Shown here: one piece after another, positions 1-7,712 of the stretch
Position numbering within the stretch: the first letter of the stretch is position 1
How the letters are laid out: each line of letters starts with the position of its first letter
Source of the DNA: an uncultured Paludibacter sp.
GTDB lineage: Bacteria; Bacteroidota; Bacteroidia; Bacteroidales; Paludibacteraceae
Assembly: GCA_937927845.1 (NCBI GenBank)
Contig: CALFXE010000283.1
Span: 1 to 16,184 of the forward strand
Direction: 5' to 3'
DNA: 16,184 nt
Position numbers and translations under genes: made by a program
Notes under the pieces: generated by a model
What the model saw: the letters and a program-made list of their open reading frames with translations, nothing else
Database searches by the model: none
What the model was told of the DNA's origin: nothing

Positions 1-54
1 TACTCGGTATTATTATTCTTTTACAAAAGCAGTAAGAGTGAGTTTGGTATGTAG
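1..54 (+). CDS. Probable leucine leader peptide, 3' part (start lies outside the window)
   Basis: An open frame enters from the left edge and ends at TAG (52-54). It reads YSVLLFFYKSSKSEFGM. The Val-Leu-Leu run is encoded by gta tta tta at 7-15. The stop is 20 nt before a strong terminator hairpin that itself precedes leuA by 12 nt, which is the layout of a ribosome-stalling leader peptide. No start codon is visible because the window begins inside the frame, so it could also be the tail of an unrelated upstream gene. The placement of Leu codons before a competing RNA structure favours a leader peptide. Confidence 0.5.
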   Translation, partial: YSVLLFFYKSSKSEFGM

Positions 55-111
55 ATTAGTATAAAAATTATAAGAAACCTTTCTCACTCGAAGTGAGAAG
101 GGTTTTTTTTT
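37..111 (+). promoter_or_regulatory. Candidate transcription attenuator of the leu operon (antiterminator/terminator pair)
   Basis: AGTGAG at 37-42 plus GGT at 46-48 can pair with CTCACT at 83-88 plus ACC at 77-79, across a 3x3 internal loop. This uses the 5' arm of the terminator, so the two structures exclude each other. If a ribosome stalled on the Leu codons at 10-15, the 37-48 segment would be exposed and could pair, disrupting the terminator. If the ribosome moved on to the stop codon at 52-54 it would cover this segment and the terminator would form. The pairing is read directly from the sequence; the regulatory logic is inferred from known amino-acid operon attenuators. Confidence 0.5.
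75..111 (+). terminator. Rho-independent terminator hairpin just upstream of leuA
   Basis: A 14-bp stem pairs 75-88 with 92-105, with one G-U pair and a CGA loop, and runs into nine T residues (103-111). The leuA ATG is at 124, so there is no room for a conventional leuA promoter after the hairpin. Transcripts reaching leuA must therefore read through it, which makes it a conditional terminator rather than only the end of an upstream gene. Confidence 0.85.
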
Positions 112-123
112 AAAACAATCATT

Positions 124-1617
124 ATGGAAAAACTTTTTATTTTCGACACCACTTTGCGAGACGGCGAACAAGTACCCGGTTGTCAGTTGAATACAGTTGA
201 AAAGATTCAGGTAGCCAAAGCCTTAGAACAATTAGGAGTAGACGTTATAGAAGCTGGCTTTCCGGTATCAAGTCCGGGTGACTTCAACTCCGTTGTTGAA
301 ATATCCAAAGCAGTTACATGGCCTACCATCTGTGCTTTAACACGAGGAGTACAAAAAGATATTGAAGTGGCTGCTGAAGCATTACAATACGCTAAGAAGA
401 AAAGGATTCATACAGGGATTGGTACATCAGAATATCATATTAAGTACAAATTTAACTCTACTCAGGAAGAAATTCTTGAAAGAGCAGTTGCAGCAGTAAA
501 ACATGCAAAAAAATATGTTGAAGATGTTGAATTCTATTGTGAAGATGCCGGTAGAACTGATAATGTATATCTTGCAAAAGTAGTTGAAGCGGTAATTAAA
601 GCCGGAGCAACTGTCGTAAACATACCTGACACAACAGGTTATTGTCTGCCTTGGGTTTATGGTGAAAAGATTAAGTTCCTAATGGAAAATGTAAGCAATG
701 TTCACAAAGCTATACTCTCAACGCACTGTCACAATGACTTAGGAATGGCAACTGCCAACACTATTTCAGGGGTTCTGAATGGTGCACGCCAGGTTGAAGT
801 TACAATTAATGGTATCGGTGAACGAGCAGGAAATACTTCTCTTGAAGAAATTGCAATGATTTTGAAATGCCATAAAGATTTGAATATTGAAACTAATATC
901 AATACTCAAAGGATTTACAGTACAAGCCGTTTGGTTTCAAATTTAATGAATATGCCTGTGCAGCCTAATAAAGCTGTAGTAGGAAGAAACGCTTTTGCTC
1001 ACTCTTCAGGTATACATCAAGATGGTGTGTTAAAAAATCGTGAAAGTTACGAAATCATGGATCCGACAGATGTTGGTATCGACAAAAATGCAATTATTCT
1101 GACAGCAAGAAGTGGACGTGCAGCCCTTAAACATCGTTTAAGTGTATTGGGAGTAGAAGTTGATGGAGATAAACTTGACATTATTTATCAAGAATTTTTA
1201 CTTCTTGCAGATAAGAAGAAAGATATTAATGATGATGATGTATTATTGCTCGCAGGAAAAGAAAGAGCTTCCAAAGAAAGGATTAAAATTGATTACCTGC
1301 AAGTTACGTCAGGGGTTGGAATTAAACCTGTTGCAAGCATAGGCGTTATGATAGCAGGTGAGAAATTTGAAGCTGCTGCCACAGGAAACGGTCCGGTTGA
1401 CGCTGCGATCAATGCTTTAAGAAAAATTATCAATAGGGAGATGAACTTGCAAGAATTCACTATTCAGTCTATCAATAAAGGTAGTAATGATGTAGGTAAA
1501 GTTCATATGCAGGTAGAGCATGCCGGAGTAATATACTACGGATTTGGTGCAAATACTGATATAGTTACTGCTTCTGTGGAAGCATATGTGAATGCTATTA
1601 ATCAGTTTGTGAAGTAA
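124..1617 (+). CDS. leuA: 2-isopropylmalate synthase
   Basis: LeuA condenses acetyl-CoA with 2-oxoisovalerate, the first committed step of leucine synthesis, in the cytoplasm. The 497-residue protein begins with the catalytic DTTLRDGEQ motif (R12, D13). The metal-binding HCHNDLG motif has H201 and H203, followed by NGIGERAGN. A C-terminal LeuA dimer/regulatory domain occupies roughly residues 360-497 and is the usual site of leucine feedback inhibition. The length is typical for a type I LeuA. It is the first gene of leuA-leuC-leuD-cimA-leuB, all on the + strand. The ATG at 124 follows the attenuator hairpin directly; no strong Shine-Dalgarno is visible, as is usual in this phylum. A second, divergent synthase lies at 3846; this one keeps the IEAGFPVSSPGDF segment typical of true LeuA. 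Confidence 0.96.
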   Translation: MEKLFIFDTTLRDGEQVPGCQLNTVEKIQVAKALEQLGVDVIEAGFPVSSPGDFNSVVEISKAVTWPTICALTRGVQKDIEVAAEALQYAKKKRIHTGIGTSEYHIKYKFNSTQEEILERAVAAVKHAKKYVEDVEFYCEDAGRTDNVYLAKVVEAVIKAGATVVNIPDTTGYCLPWVYGEKIKFLMENVSNVHKAILSTHCHNDLGMATANTISGVLNGARQVEVTINGIGERAGNTSLEEIAMILKCHKDLNIETNINTQRIYSTSRLVSNLMNMPVQPNKAVVGRNAFAHSSGIHQDGVLKNRESYEIMDPTDVGIDKNAIILTARSGRAALKHRLSVLGVEVDGDKLDIIYQEFLLLADKKKDINDDDVLLLAGKERASKERIKIDYLQVTSGVGIKPVASIGVMIAGEKFEAAATGNGPVDAAINALRKIINREMNLQEFTIQSINKGSNDVGKVHMQVEHAGVIYYGFGANTDIVTASVEAYVNAINQFVK

Positions 1618-1696
1618 TGTGCTAATGTGATAATGTGCCAATATGCCAATGTGTTAATGTGGTCTAAAGTCTATTGACTATAGACTATAGACAAAT
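1616..1696 (+). repeat. Degenerate 8-bp array followed by 7-bp array in the leuA-leuC gap
   Basis: Six consecutive 8-mers of form AATRTGNN run from 1616 to 1663 (AATGTGCT, AATGTGAT, AATGTGCC, AATATGCC, AATGTGTT, AATGTGGT). The first overlaps the leuA stop codon. Heptamers follow in register from 1662 to 1696 (GTCTAAA, GTCTATT, GACTATA twice, GACAAAT). The array lies inside the operon and would be part of the mRNA. Its function is unknown. Confidence 0.85.
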
Positions 1697-1732
1697 ATAA
1701 AAACAACAAATAGAAAACAAATTATATAAATT

Positions 1733-3124
1733 ATGTCTAAAACGCTTTTTGATAAAATTTGGGATGCTCACGTTGTATCAACGGTAGAGAATGGTCCCAC
1801 TCAATTGTATATCGACCGTCAATTCTGTCATGAAGTTACAAGTCCACAAGCTTTTAACGGACTTCGTGCACGCGGGTTAAAGGTCTTTCGTCCTGCTCAA
1901 ACAACAATGACAGCCGACCATAACACGCCAACTATAGATCAAGACAAACCTGTGAAGGATCCTGTTTCCAGACATCAGCTTGATACTTTTGCAAAAAATG
2001 CAGCAGAATTTAACATGCCGATTTACTATCCTCTTGGACACAAAAAAAATGGTATTGTGCATGTAATCGGACCGGAAAATGGGTTTACTCAACCGGGTAT
2101 GACTATAGTTTGTGGTGACAGCCATACTTCAACTCATGGTGCTTTCGGTACAATTGCCTTTGGTATAGGTACTTCTGAAGTTGAAATGGTTTTAGCAACA
2201 CAGTGTATTCTTCAAGCACGTCCTAAAACAATGAGAATCACTTATAACGGTAAATTGGGTAAAGATGTAACTTCCAAAGATCTTGCACTTTATACAATCT
2301 CAAAGTTGACAACAGGTGGTGCTACCGGTTATTTTGTAGAATATGCCGGTGAAGCAATTCGCAGTATGAGTATGGAAGAACGTATGACCATATGTAATCT
2401 ATCAATTGAAATGGGTGCTCGTGGTGGTTTAATTGCTCCTGACCAAACAACTTTTGATTATGTAAACGGTCGCGAATTTGCTCCTAAAGGTGAAGAATGG
2501 GATGAAAAATTAGCTTATTGGAAAACTCTGAAATCCGATGAGGATGCTAAGTTCGATATGGAACTTGTTTTTAATGCTGCTGATATTCAACCGATGATTA
2601 CTTACGGTACAAACCCTGGAATGGGTATGGGTATCCTTGAGTCAATTCCTACTTTAGAACAGATTGATGAAGCCGGACGTATTTCTTTCCAGAAATCTTT
2701 AGATTATATGGGCTTTTCAGCCGGTGAGAAACTTGTTGGTAAACCTATAGATTTTGTTTTTATGGGTAGTTGTACAAATGGCAGAATTGAGGATTTCAGA
2801 ATCTTTGCCAATTATGTAAAAGGTAAAAAGAAAGCTGAAAATGTTACTGCATGGTTAGTTCCGGGAAGCTGGATGGTAGAAAAACAAATTAGAGAAGAAG
2901 GTTTGTTAGATATATTAAATGAAGCCGGTTTCCAATTACGCCAACCAGGATGCTCGGCATGTTTAGCAATGAATGACGATAAAGTTCCTGCAGGAAAATA
3001 CGCAGTATCAACCTCGAACAGAAACTTTGAAGGTCGACAAGGACCAGGTGCAAGAACTATTTTAGCAGGACCGCTTGTTGCAGCAGCAGCAGCAGTTACT
3101 GGTAAAATCACCGACCCAAGATAA
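1733..3124 (+). CDS. leuC: 3-isopropylmalate dehydratase large subunit
   Basis: This is the aconitase-family large subunit. With LeuD it isomerises 2- to 3-isopropylmalate, and it would also convert citramalate to 3-methylmalate through citraconate. The 463-residue protein carries all three iron-sulfur ligands: C347 in the GSCTNGR motif, and C407 and C410 in PGCSACLAMN. These are the same positions as in E. coli LeuC. Other family signatures are GDSHTSTHGAFG and TSNRNFEGRQG. The ATG at 1733 lies 36 nt after the end of the 7-bp repeat array, and leuD follows after a 91-nt gap that also holds heptamer repeats. Oxygen lability of the 4Fe-4S cluster is a family property, not something seen here. 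Confidence 0.97.
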   Translation: MSKTLFDKIWDAHVVSTVENGPTQLYIDRQFCHEVTSPQAFNGLRARGLKVFRPAQTTMTADHNTPTIDQDKPVKDPVSRHQLDTFAKNAAEFNMPIYYPLGHKKNGIVHVIGPENGFTQPGMTIVCGDSHTSTHGAFGTIAFGIGTSEVEMVLATQCILQARPKTMRITYNGKLGKDVTSKDLALYTISKLTTGGATGYFVEYAGEAIRSMSMEERMTICNLSIEMGARGGLIAPDQTTFDYVNGREFAPKGEEWDEKLAYWKTLKSDEDAKFDMELVFNAADIQPMITYGTNPGMGMGILESIPTLEQIDEAGRISFQKSLDYMGFSAGEKLVGKPIDFVFMGSCTNGRIEDFRIFANYVKGKKKAENVTAWLVPGSWMVEKQIREEGLLDILNEAGFQLRQPGCSACLAMNDDKVPAGKYAVSTSNRNFEGRQGPGARTILAGPLVAAAAAVTGKITDPR

Positions 3125-3159
3125 GTGATTGGTGATTAGTAAATAGTGATTGGTTATTA
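3125..3159 (+). repeat. Heptamer array in the leuC-leuD gap
   Basis: Five consecutive 7-bp units start right after the leuC stop codon: GTGATTG, GTGATTA, GTAAATA, GTGATTG, GTTATTA. They belong to the same family as the longer array before leuB. A small ATAGC/GCTAT inverted repeat (3177-3191) follows. No promoter or terminator was recognised here. Confidence 0.8.
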
Positions 3160-3215
3160 GATATTTTAGAGTTTATATAGCTAAATGCTATAATTAAAAA
3201 ATATATTAAATTAAG

Positions 3216-3812
3216 ATGGAAAAATTCAAAAAAACAACATCAACGGTAGTTCCTTTACCGATAGAAAACGTTGACACAGACCAGATTATACCGGCTCGTT
3301 TTTTAAAGGCTACCAACAAAGAAGGTTTTGGAGATAACCTTTTTGCAGATTGGAGATATAATAAGGATGGAAGTCCGAAAGCTGATTTCGTATTAAATAA
3401 TCCGACTTACAGCGGAAGTATTCTCGTTGCTGGAAAAAACTTCGGTTCAGGTTCAAGTCGCGAGCATGCAGCATGGGCTATACAGGGTTACGGATTTAAA
3501 GTAGTCGTATCCAGCTTCTTTGCTGATATTTTCAAAAACAATGCACTTAATAATGGAGTATTGCCTGTTGTAGTAAGTCCTGAATTCCTTTCGGAAATCT
3601 TCGAAGCAACTAATAAAGACTCCAAAAGCACTGTAACAGTTGATTTAGAAGCTCAGACTATTACCAACAATTCAAATGGTAAATCAGAAAACTTTGAGAT
3701 TAACGCTTACAAAAAAGAGTGTTTATTGAAAGGCTTGGATGATATTGATTATCTGTTAAGTAAAAAAGGACTTATAGAAAAATACGAAGCATCAAGGACA
3801 ATTGTATATTAA
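3216..3812 (+). CDS. leuD: 3-isopropylmalate dehydratase small subunit
   Basis: LeuD is the swivel-domain subunit that completes the LeuCD isomerase. The protein has 198 residues, close to the usual length of about 200. It shows the family signatures NVDTDQIIPARFL (residues 18-30) and the substrate-binding segment NFGSGSSREHAAWA (residues 75-88), followed by SSFFADIFKNNALNNGVLP. LeuD determines much of the substrate range of the complex. In this operon it is expected to serve both the leucine and citramalate branches, because a citramalate synthase gene follows only 33 nt downstream. Confidence 0.96.
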   Translation: MEKFKKTTSTVVPLPIENVDTDQIIPARFLKATNKEGFGDNLFADWRYNKDGSPKADFVLNNPTYSGSILVAGKNFGSGSSREHAAWAIQGYGFKVVVSSFFADIFKNNALNNGVLPVVVSPEFLSEIFEATNKDSKSTVTVDLEAQTITNNSNGKSENFEINAYKKECLLKGLDDIDYLLSKKGLIEKYEASRTIVY

Positions 3813-3845
3813 CAAGTCATTTACAACAACTTAAAAGATACTGTC

Positions 3846-5378
3846 ATGATAGAAATAATGGACACCACTTTGCGTGATGGCGAACAGACTTCAGGAGTTT
3901 CATTTGCAACACCTGAAAAGTTAAGTATTGCCAAACTGCTCTTAGAAGAATTGTGCGTTGACAGGATCGAAATTGCTTCTGCCCGAGTTTCTGAAGGTGA
4001 ATTTGCATCTGTAAAGAAAATTGCAAAATGGGCAAAAGATAATGGTCATATCGACAAAATTGAAGTTTTAGGATTTGTTGATGATAAAGCCTCGCTTGAG
4101 TGGATAAAAAATGCCGGTTGCAAAGTCATAAATCTTTTATGTAAAGGCTCTGAAAATCATTGTACACATCAATTAAGAAAAACTCCGGAGCAGCATCTTG
4201 CCGACATAAAAAATGTTATCAAAAATGCTGTTGAGATGGATGTGCAAGTGAATATATATCTTGAAGATTGGTCGAACGGTATGCGAAATTCTGAGCAGTA
4301 TGTCTTCTATATGGTTGATAATCTTAAAGATGAACCTATTAAAAGGTTTATGCTGCCTGATACTCTCGGTATATTAAATCCTTCTGAAACATTACAGTTT
4401 TGTATGAAAATGATTGGTCGTTATCCTGAATTACATTTTGATTTTCATGCGCATAACGACTATGACCTTGCAGTAGCAAATGTTTATGAAGCTGTAAAAG
4501 CCGGTGTAAAAGGAGTTCATGTAACTGTAAACGGATTAGGCGAAAGAGCTGGGAATGCTCCTCTTTCAAGTGCAGTTGCTGTTATACATGATCAGTTGAA
4601 ACAAAAAACAAATGTCAACGAGAGCAATATAAACTCTGTCAGTAAGCTTATCGAATCATATTCGGGGATAAGAATTCCTGCAAACAAGCCTGTGATTGGC
4701 GACAATGTTTTCACGCAAGTTGCAGGTATTCATGCTGACGGCGACAACAAACATAATCTTTATTATAACGATCTATTACCTGAACGATTTGGTAGAGAAA
4801 GAGTCTATGCTTTAGGTAAAACATCAGGAAAGGCAAACATTCTTAAAAATCTTCAAATGCTTGGTATTGAACTCGACAATGAGATGATGCAACTTGTAAC
4901 TCAAAGAGTTATAGAGCTTGGAGATAGAAAAGAAATGGTTACAATGGATGAACTTCCATATATTGTTTCGGATGTGATAAAAAGCGCAAATGCTCACAAT
5001 TTGATTAAAATAGTTAATTATAACTTCTCTATAACAAAAGGACTTCGACCTATTGCAAGCGTTAAACTTGATATTAGAGGTGAAATCTATGAACAATCGG
5101 CTGCGGGTGACGGACAGTATAATGCAATATCGAAAGCATTATATAAGATATACAAATCATTAAATAAACCCACTCCCGAATTATTGGATTATGAGGTAGT
5201 TATTCCTCCGGGAGGTAAAACCGATGCGATAGTTCAGACGATTATCACTTGGCAATTTGATGGTAAAACATTCAGAACAAGAGGTTTGGATGGTGACCAA
5301 ACGGTAGCGGCATTAAAAGCTACCGAAAAAATGCTGAATATCATCGAAAGTGGTGATATACCGGTTAAACAATGTTGA
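3846..5378 (+). CDS. cimA: (R)-citramalate synthase, Leptospira type (LeuA paralogue)
   Basis: The 510-residue protein is a DRE-TIM metallolyase with a C-terminal LeuA-like regulatory domain. Catalytic R10-D11 lie in DTTLRDGEQTSGVSF, E140 in YLEDWSNG, and metal ligands H201 and H203 in HAHND. By recall, without a computed alignment, it resembles Leptospira interrogans citramalate synthase at a constant offset of six residues. The pyruvate-pocket residues reported there (Leu81, Leu104, Tyr144) then fall on L75 (VLGFVDD), L98 (NLLCKGS) and Y138 (IYLEDW), while LeuA at 124 lacks this pattern. The reaction would be pyruvate plus acetyl-CoA to (R)-citramalate, and LeuCD and LeuB could then yield 2-oxobutanoate for isoleucine without threonine. 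Such genes are often labelled only '2-isopropylmalate synthase'. It ends at TGA, with leuB downstream. Confidence 0.82.
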   Translation: MIEIMDTTLRDGEQTSGVSFATPEKLSIAKLLLEELCVDRIEIASARVSEGEFASVKKIAKWAKDNGHIDKIEVLGFVDDKASLEWIKNAGCKVINLLCKGSENHCTHQLRKTPEQHLADIKNVIKNAVEMDVQVNIYLEDWSNGMRNSEQYVFYMVDNLKDEPIKRFMLPDTLGILNPSETLQFCMKMIGRYPELHFDFHAHNDYDLAVANVYEAVKAGVKGVHVTVNGLGERAGNAPLSSAVAVIHDQLKQKTNVNESNINSVSKLIESYSGIRIPANKPVIGDNVFTQVAGIHADGDNKHNLYYNDLLPERFGRERVYALGKTSGKANILKNLQMLGIELDNEMMQLVTQRVIELGDRKEMVTMDELPYIVSDVIKSANAHNLIKIVNYNFSITKGLRPIASVKLDIRGEIYEQSAAGDGQYNAISKALYKIYKSLNKPTPELLDYEVVIPPGGKTDAIVQTIITWQFDGKTFRTRGLDGDQTVAALKATEKMLNIIESGDIPVKQC

Positions 5379-5528
5379 TTGGTGATTGGTAATTGGTAAT
5401 TAGTGATTAGTGATTGGTCAATAGTCAATAGTACATAAACATTACACGTTAAACATTACACGTTAAACATTACACATTAAACATTAGACAATAGACTATA
5501 GACAATAGGCGATAGACAATAGACAATA
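5375..5528 (+). repeat. Twenty-two-unit degenerate heptamer array in the cimA-leuB gap
   Basis: The whole gap falls into 22 consecutive 7-bp units without one register slip, beginning one base before the cimA TGA stop. Sub-blocks are GTGATTG/GTGATTA-type (5375-5416), GTCAATA and GTACATA (5417-5437), alternating AACATTA/CACGTTA (5438-5486, a 14-bp higher-order period) and GACAATA-type (5487-5528). Every unit ends in TA or TG. The array stops 17 nt before the leuB ATG. Confidence 0.92.
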
Positions 5529-5545
5529 AAAAACAAACAATAAAA

Positions 5546-6628
5546 ATGAGTAAAGAATTAAATATTGCAGTATTAGCGGGTGATGGAATTGGTCCCGAAA
5601 TAGTAAAACAAGCTTTGGAAGTAACAAAAGCTGTATGTAAGAAATTTGGTCATACATTAAAATATGAAGAAGGTTTAACCGGGGCTACGGCAATTGATGC
5701 TGTCGGAGATCCTTATCCACAAGCAACTCATGAATTATGTATGCGTTCGGATGCTGTATTGTTTGGTGCAATCGGAGACCCTAAATACGACAACAACCCA
5801 TCTGCAAAAGTACGTCCTGAACAAGGCTTATTAAAAATGCGCAAAGACTTGGGACTTTACGCCAATATCCGTCCGGTAACGACATTCCCCTCTCTTTTAC
5901 ACAAATCACCTTTAAGAGCAGACTTAGTTGAAGGAGCTGATTTTATGTGTATTCGCGAGTTAACCGGTGGTATGTATTTCGGTCGTCCACAAGGTCGCTC
6001 CGAAGATGGCAATACTGCATATGACACATGCGTTTATACTCGTGAAGAAGTTGAGCGAATTATGCATTTGGCATATAAATACGCGAGACAAAGACGCAAG
6101 AAAGTTACTATGGTCGACAAAGCCAATGTAATAGCAACCAGTCGTTTATGGAGACAAATCACTCAAGAAATAGCACCACAATATCCGGACGTTGAAACCG
6201 AATATATGTTTGTTGATAATGCAGCAATGCGTATTATCCAATGGCCTAAGAGTTTCGATGTGTTAGTAACTGAAAATCTTTTCGGAGATATATTAACTGA
6301 TGAAGCTTCAGTAATCACAGGGTCTTTAGGTATGTTGCCATCAGCATCAATAGGCATTCACACTTCAGTTTTTGAACCTATTCATGGTTCGTATCCTCAG
6401 GCAGCAGGTAAAAATATTGCTAATCCATTGGCAACTATTTTATCGGCAGCATTAATGTTTGAATATGCATTTAATATGATGGAAGAAGGAGCTTTAATTC
6501 GCAAAGCTGTTGCAGCAAGTATGGATGCAAAGGTTATAACCGAAGATATAGCAGGTGATGGAAAAGCTTATTCAACATCAGAAGTTGGAGAATGGATTGT
6601 TAATTATGTAAATAACAGCACATTATAA
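5546..6628 (+). CDS. leuB: 3-isopropylmalate dehydrogenase
   Basis: LeuB carries out NAD-dependent oxidative decarboxylation of 3-isopropylmalate to 2-oxoisocaproate. It would also convert 3-methylmalate to 2-oxobutanoate from the citramalate branch. The 360-residue protein has the N-terminal AGDGIGPEIV motif, substrate-binding arginines around 90-124, Y144 in ELTGGMYFGRP, K192 in VDKANV, D224 in FVDNAAM, and the metal ligands D248 and D252 in ENLFGDILTDEAS. The NAD-binding GSYPQAAGKNIANP segment is at about 281-294. It is the last gene of the operon. No strong terminator was seen in the 6629-6690 gap, so some read-through into prs is possible. Confidence 0.96.
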   Translation: MSKELNIAVLAGDGIGPEIVKQALEVTKAVCKKFGHTLKYEEGLTGATAIDAVGDPYPQATHELCMRSDAVLFGAIGDPKYDNNPSAKVRPEQGLLKMRKDLGLYANIRPVTTFPSLLHKSPLRADLVEGADFMCIRELTGGMYFGRPQGRSEDGNTAYDTCVYTREEVERIMHLAYKYARQRRKKVTMVDKANVIATSRLWRQITQEIAPQYPDVETEYMFVDNAAMRIIQWPKSFDVLVTENLFGDILTDEASVITGSLGMLPSASIGIHTSVFEPIHGSYPQAAGKNIANPLATILSAALMFEYAFNMMEEGALIRKAVAASMDAKVITEDIAGDGKAYSTSEVGEWIVNYVNNSTL

Positions 6629-6679
6629 ATTACTTAGTTTTTATTCTTAATTCAATAAGGTTATTGTTAAATAAAGTAG

Positions 6680-6687
6680 TACTTTTG
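6680..6687 (+). promoter_or_regulatory. Bacteroidota -7 box for prs
   Basis: TACTTTTG fits the TAnnTTTG -7 consensus. The expected start point near 6694 would leave a leader of about 28 nt before the ATG at 6722. The upstream -33 element is not clear: ATTG at 6663-6666 is too close. Prs therefore probably has its own promoter in addition to any read-through from leuB. Confidence 0.5.
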
Positions 6688-6721
6688 CAAAAAATTGCTT
6701 AATCATTTTCAATTAGGATAT

Positions 6722-7669
6722 ATGTCTGCATCAACTCCACAGTTCAAGGTATTTTCGGGAACTAATAGTCGTTATCTGGCTGAAAAAATTTGTAAAAGCT
6801 TAAACACTCCTCTTGGCATTATGAATATAGAGCATTTTGCTGATGGGGAGTTTGCTGTTTCTTATGAGGAATCCATTCGTGGACAATACATTTATCTGAT
6901 TCAGTCCACCTTTCCTAACTCCGACAATTTAATGGAGCTATTACTGATGATAGATGCAGCTAAAAGAGCATCTGCATATAAGATAATAGCAGTTATTCCA
7001 TACTTTGGATGGGCAAGACAGGACAGAAAAGACAAACCACGTGTTTCGATCGGGGCAAAGCTTATAGCTGATTTATTAAGTGTCGCCGGAGTGGATCGTG
7101 TCATAACAATGGATTTACATGCTGATCAGATACAAGGATTTTTCGATGTACCGGTTGATCATCTCTATGCATCAAGGATTTTTGTTCCTTATATTGAATC
7201 CTTAAAGTTAGATAATCTTGTAATAGCATCTCCTGATGTTGGGGGTTCCAAAAGAGCTGGTACTTATTCACGATTCCTTGATGTACCGATGGTACTGTGT
7301 CATAAAACACGTGAAAAAGCTAATGTAGTCGGAGAAATGAGGATAATCGGTGATGTTGAAGGCAAAGATGTAATCATAGTTGATGACATGGTAGATACGG
7401 CAGGAACTCTGTGTATGGCGGCTGATTTAATGATGTCAAACGGAGCTAAATCAGTTAGAGCTATTGTGACTCACGGTGTTATGTCGGGAAAAGCATCAGA
7501 AAGAATTATGAATTCTGCACTTACTGAAATAGCATTTACCGACTCAATACCTTTTGATTGCAATAAATGCAGCAAAGTTAAAGTGCTTTCATGTGCCGAT
7601 ACATTTGCCGACACAATCGAAAGGGTTCAAGCACACAGATCTATTTCAGAACAATATATTATTCGATAA
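6722..7669 (+). CDS. prs: Ribose-phosphate pyrophosphokinase (PRPP synthase)
   Basis: This enzyme makes 5-phosphoribosyl 1-diphosphate from ribose 5-phosphate and ATP, the precursor for nucleotides, NAD, histidine and tryptophan. The 315-residue product has the N-terminal FSGTNSRYLAEKI segment, the flexible catalytic loop YFGWARQDRKDKPR, the MDLHADQIQGFF motif and the PRPP-binding VIIVDDMVDTAG loop, whose acidic pair falls on D221-D222 (E. coli D220-D221). An in-frame ATG at 6695 would add nine residues (MLNHFQLGY) that are not typical of the family and would start at the predicted transcription start. I therefore prefer 6722. The gene is convergent with the regulator gene at 7713-8129. No clear intrinsic terminator was seen in the 43-bp gap. 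Confidence 0.95.
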   Translation: MSASTPQFKVFSGTNSRYLAEKICKSLNTPLGIMNIEHFADGEFAVSYEESIRGQYIYLIQSTFPNSDNLMELLLMIDAAKRASAYKIIAVIPYFGWARQDRKDKPRVSIGAKLIADLLSVAGVDRVITMDLHADQIQGFFDVPVDHLYASRIFVPYIESLKLDNLVIASPDVGGSKRAGTYSRFLDVPMVLCHKTREKANVVGEMRIIGDVEGKDVIIVDDMVDTAGTLCMAADLMMSNGAKSVRAIVTHGVMSGKASERIMNSALTEIAFTDSIPFDCNKCSKVKVLSCADTFADTIERVQAHRSISEQYIIR

Positions 7670-7712
7670 TAAATTTCTTATTGTAATAATTATCGTTTAT
7701 TTGTAATCGACT

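Noticed and set aside
5375..5528. CRISPR array
   Set aside because: Units are 7 bp without spacers, direct repeats of CRISPR length are absent, and no cas gene is near.
6695..6721. Upstream ATG as the prs start (nine extra residues)
   Set aside because: It coincides with the predicted transcription start, and the added residues do not fit the family N-terminus. The ATG at 6722 gives the usual 315 residues.
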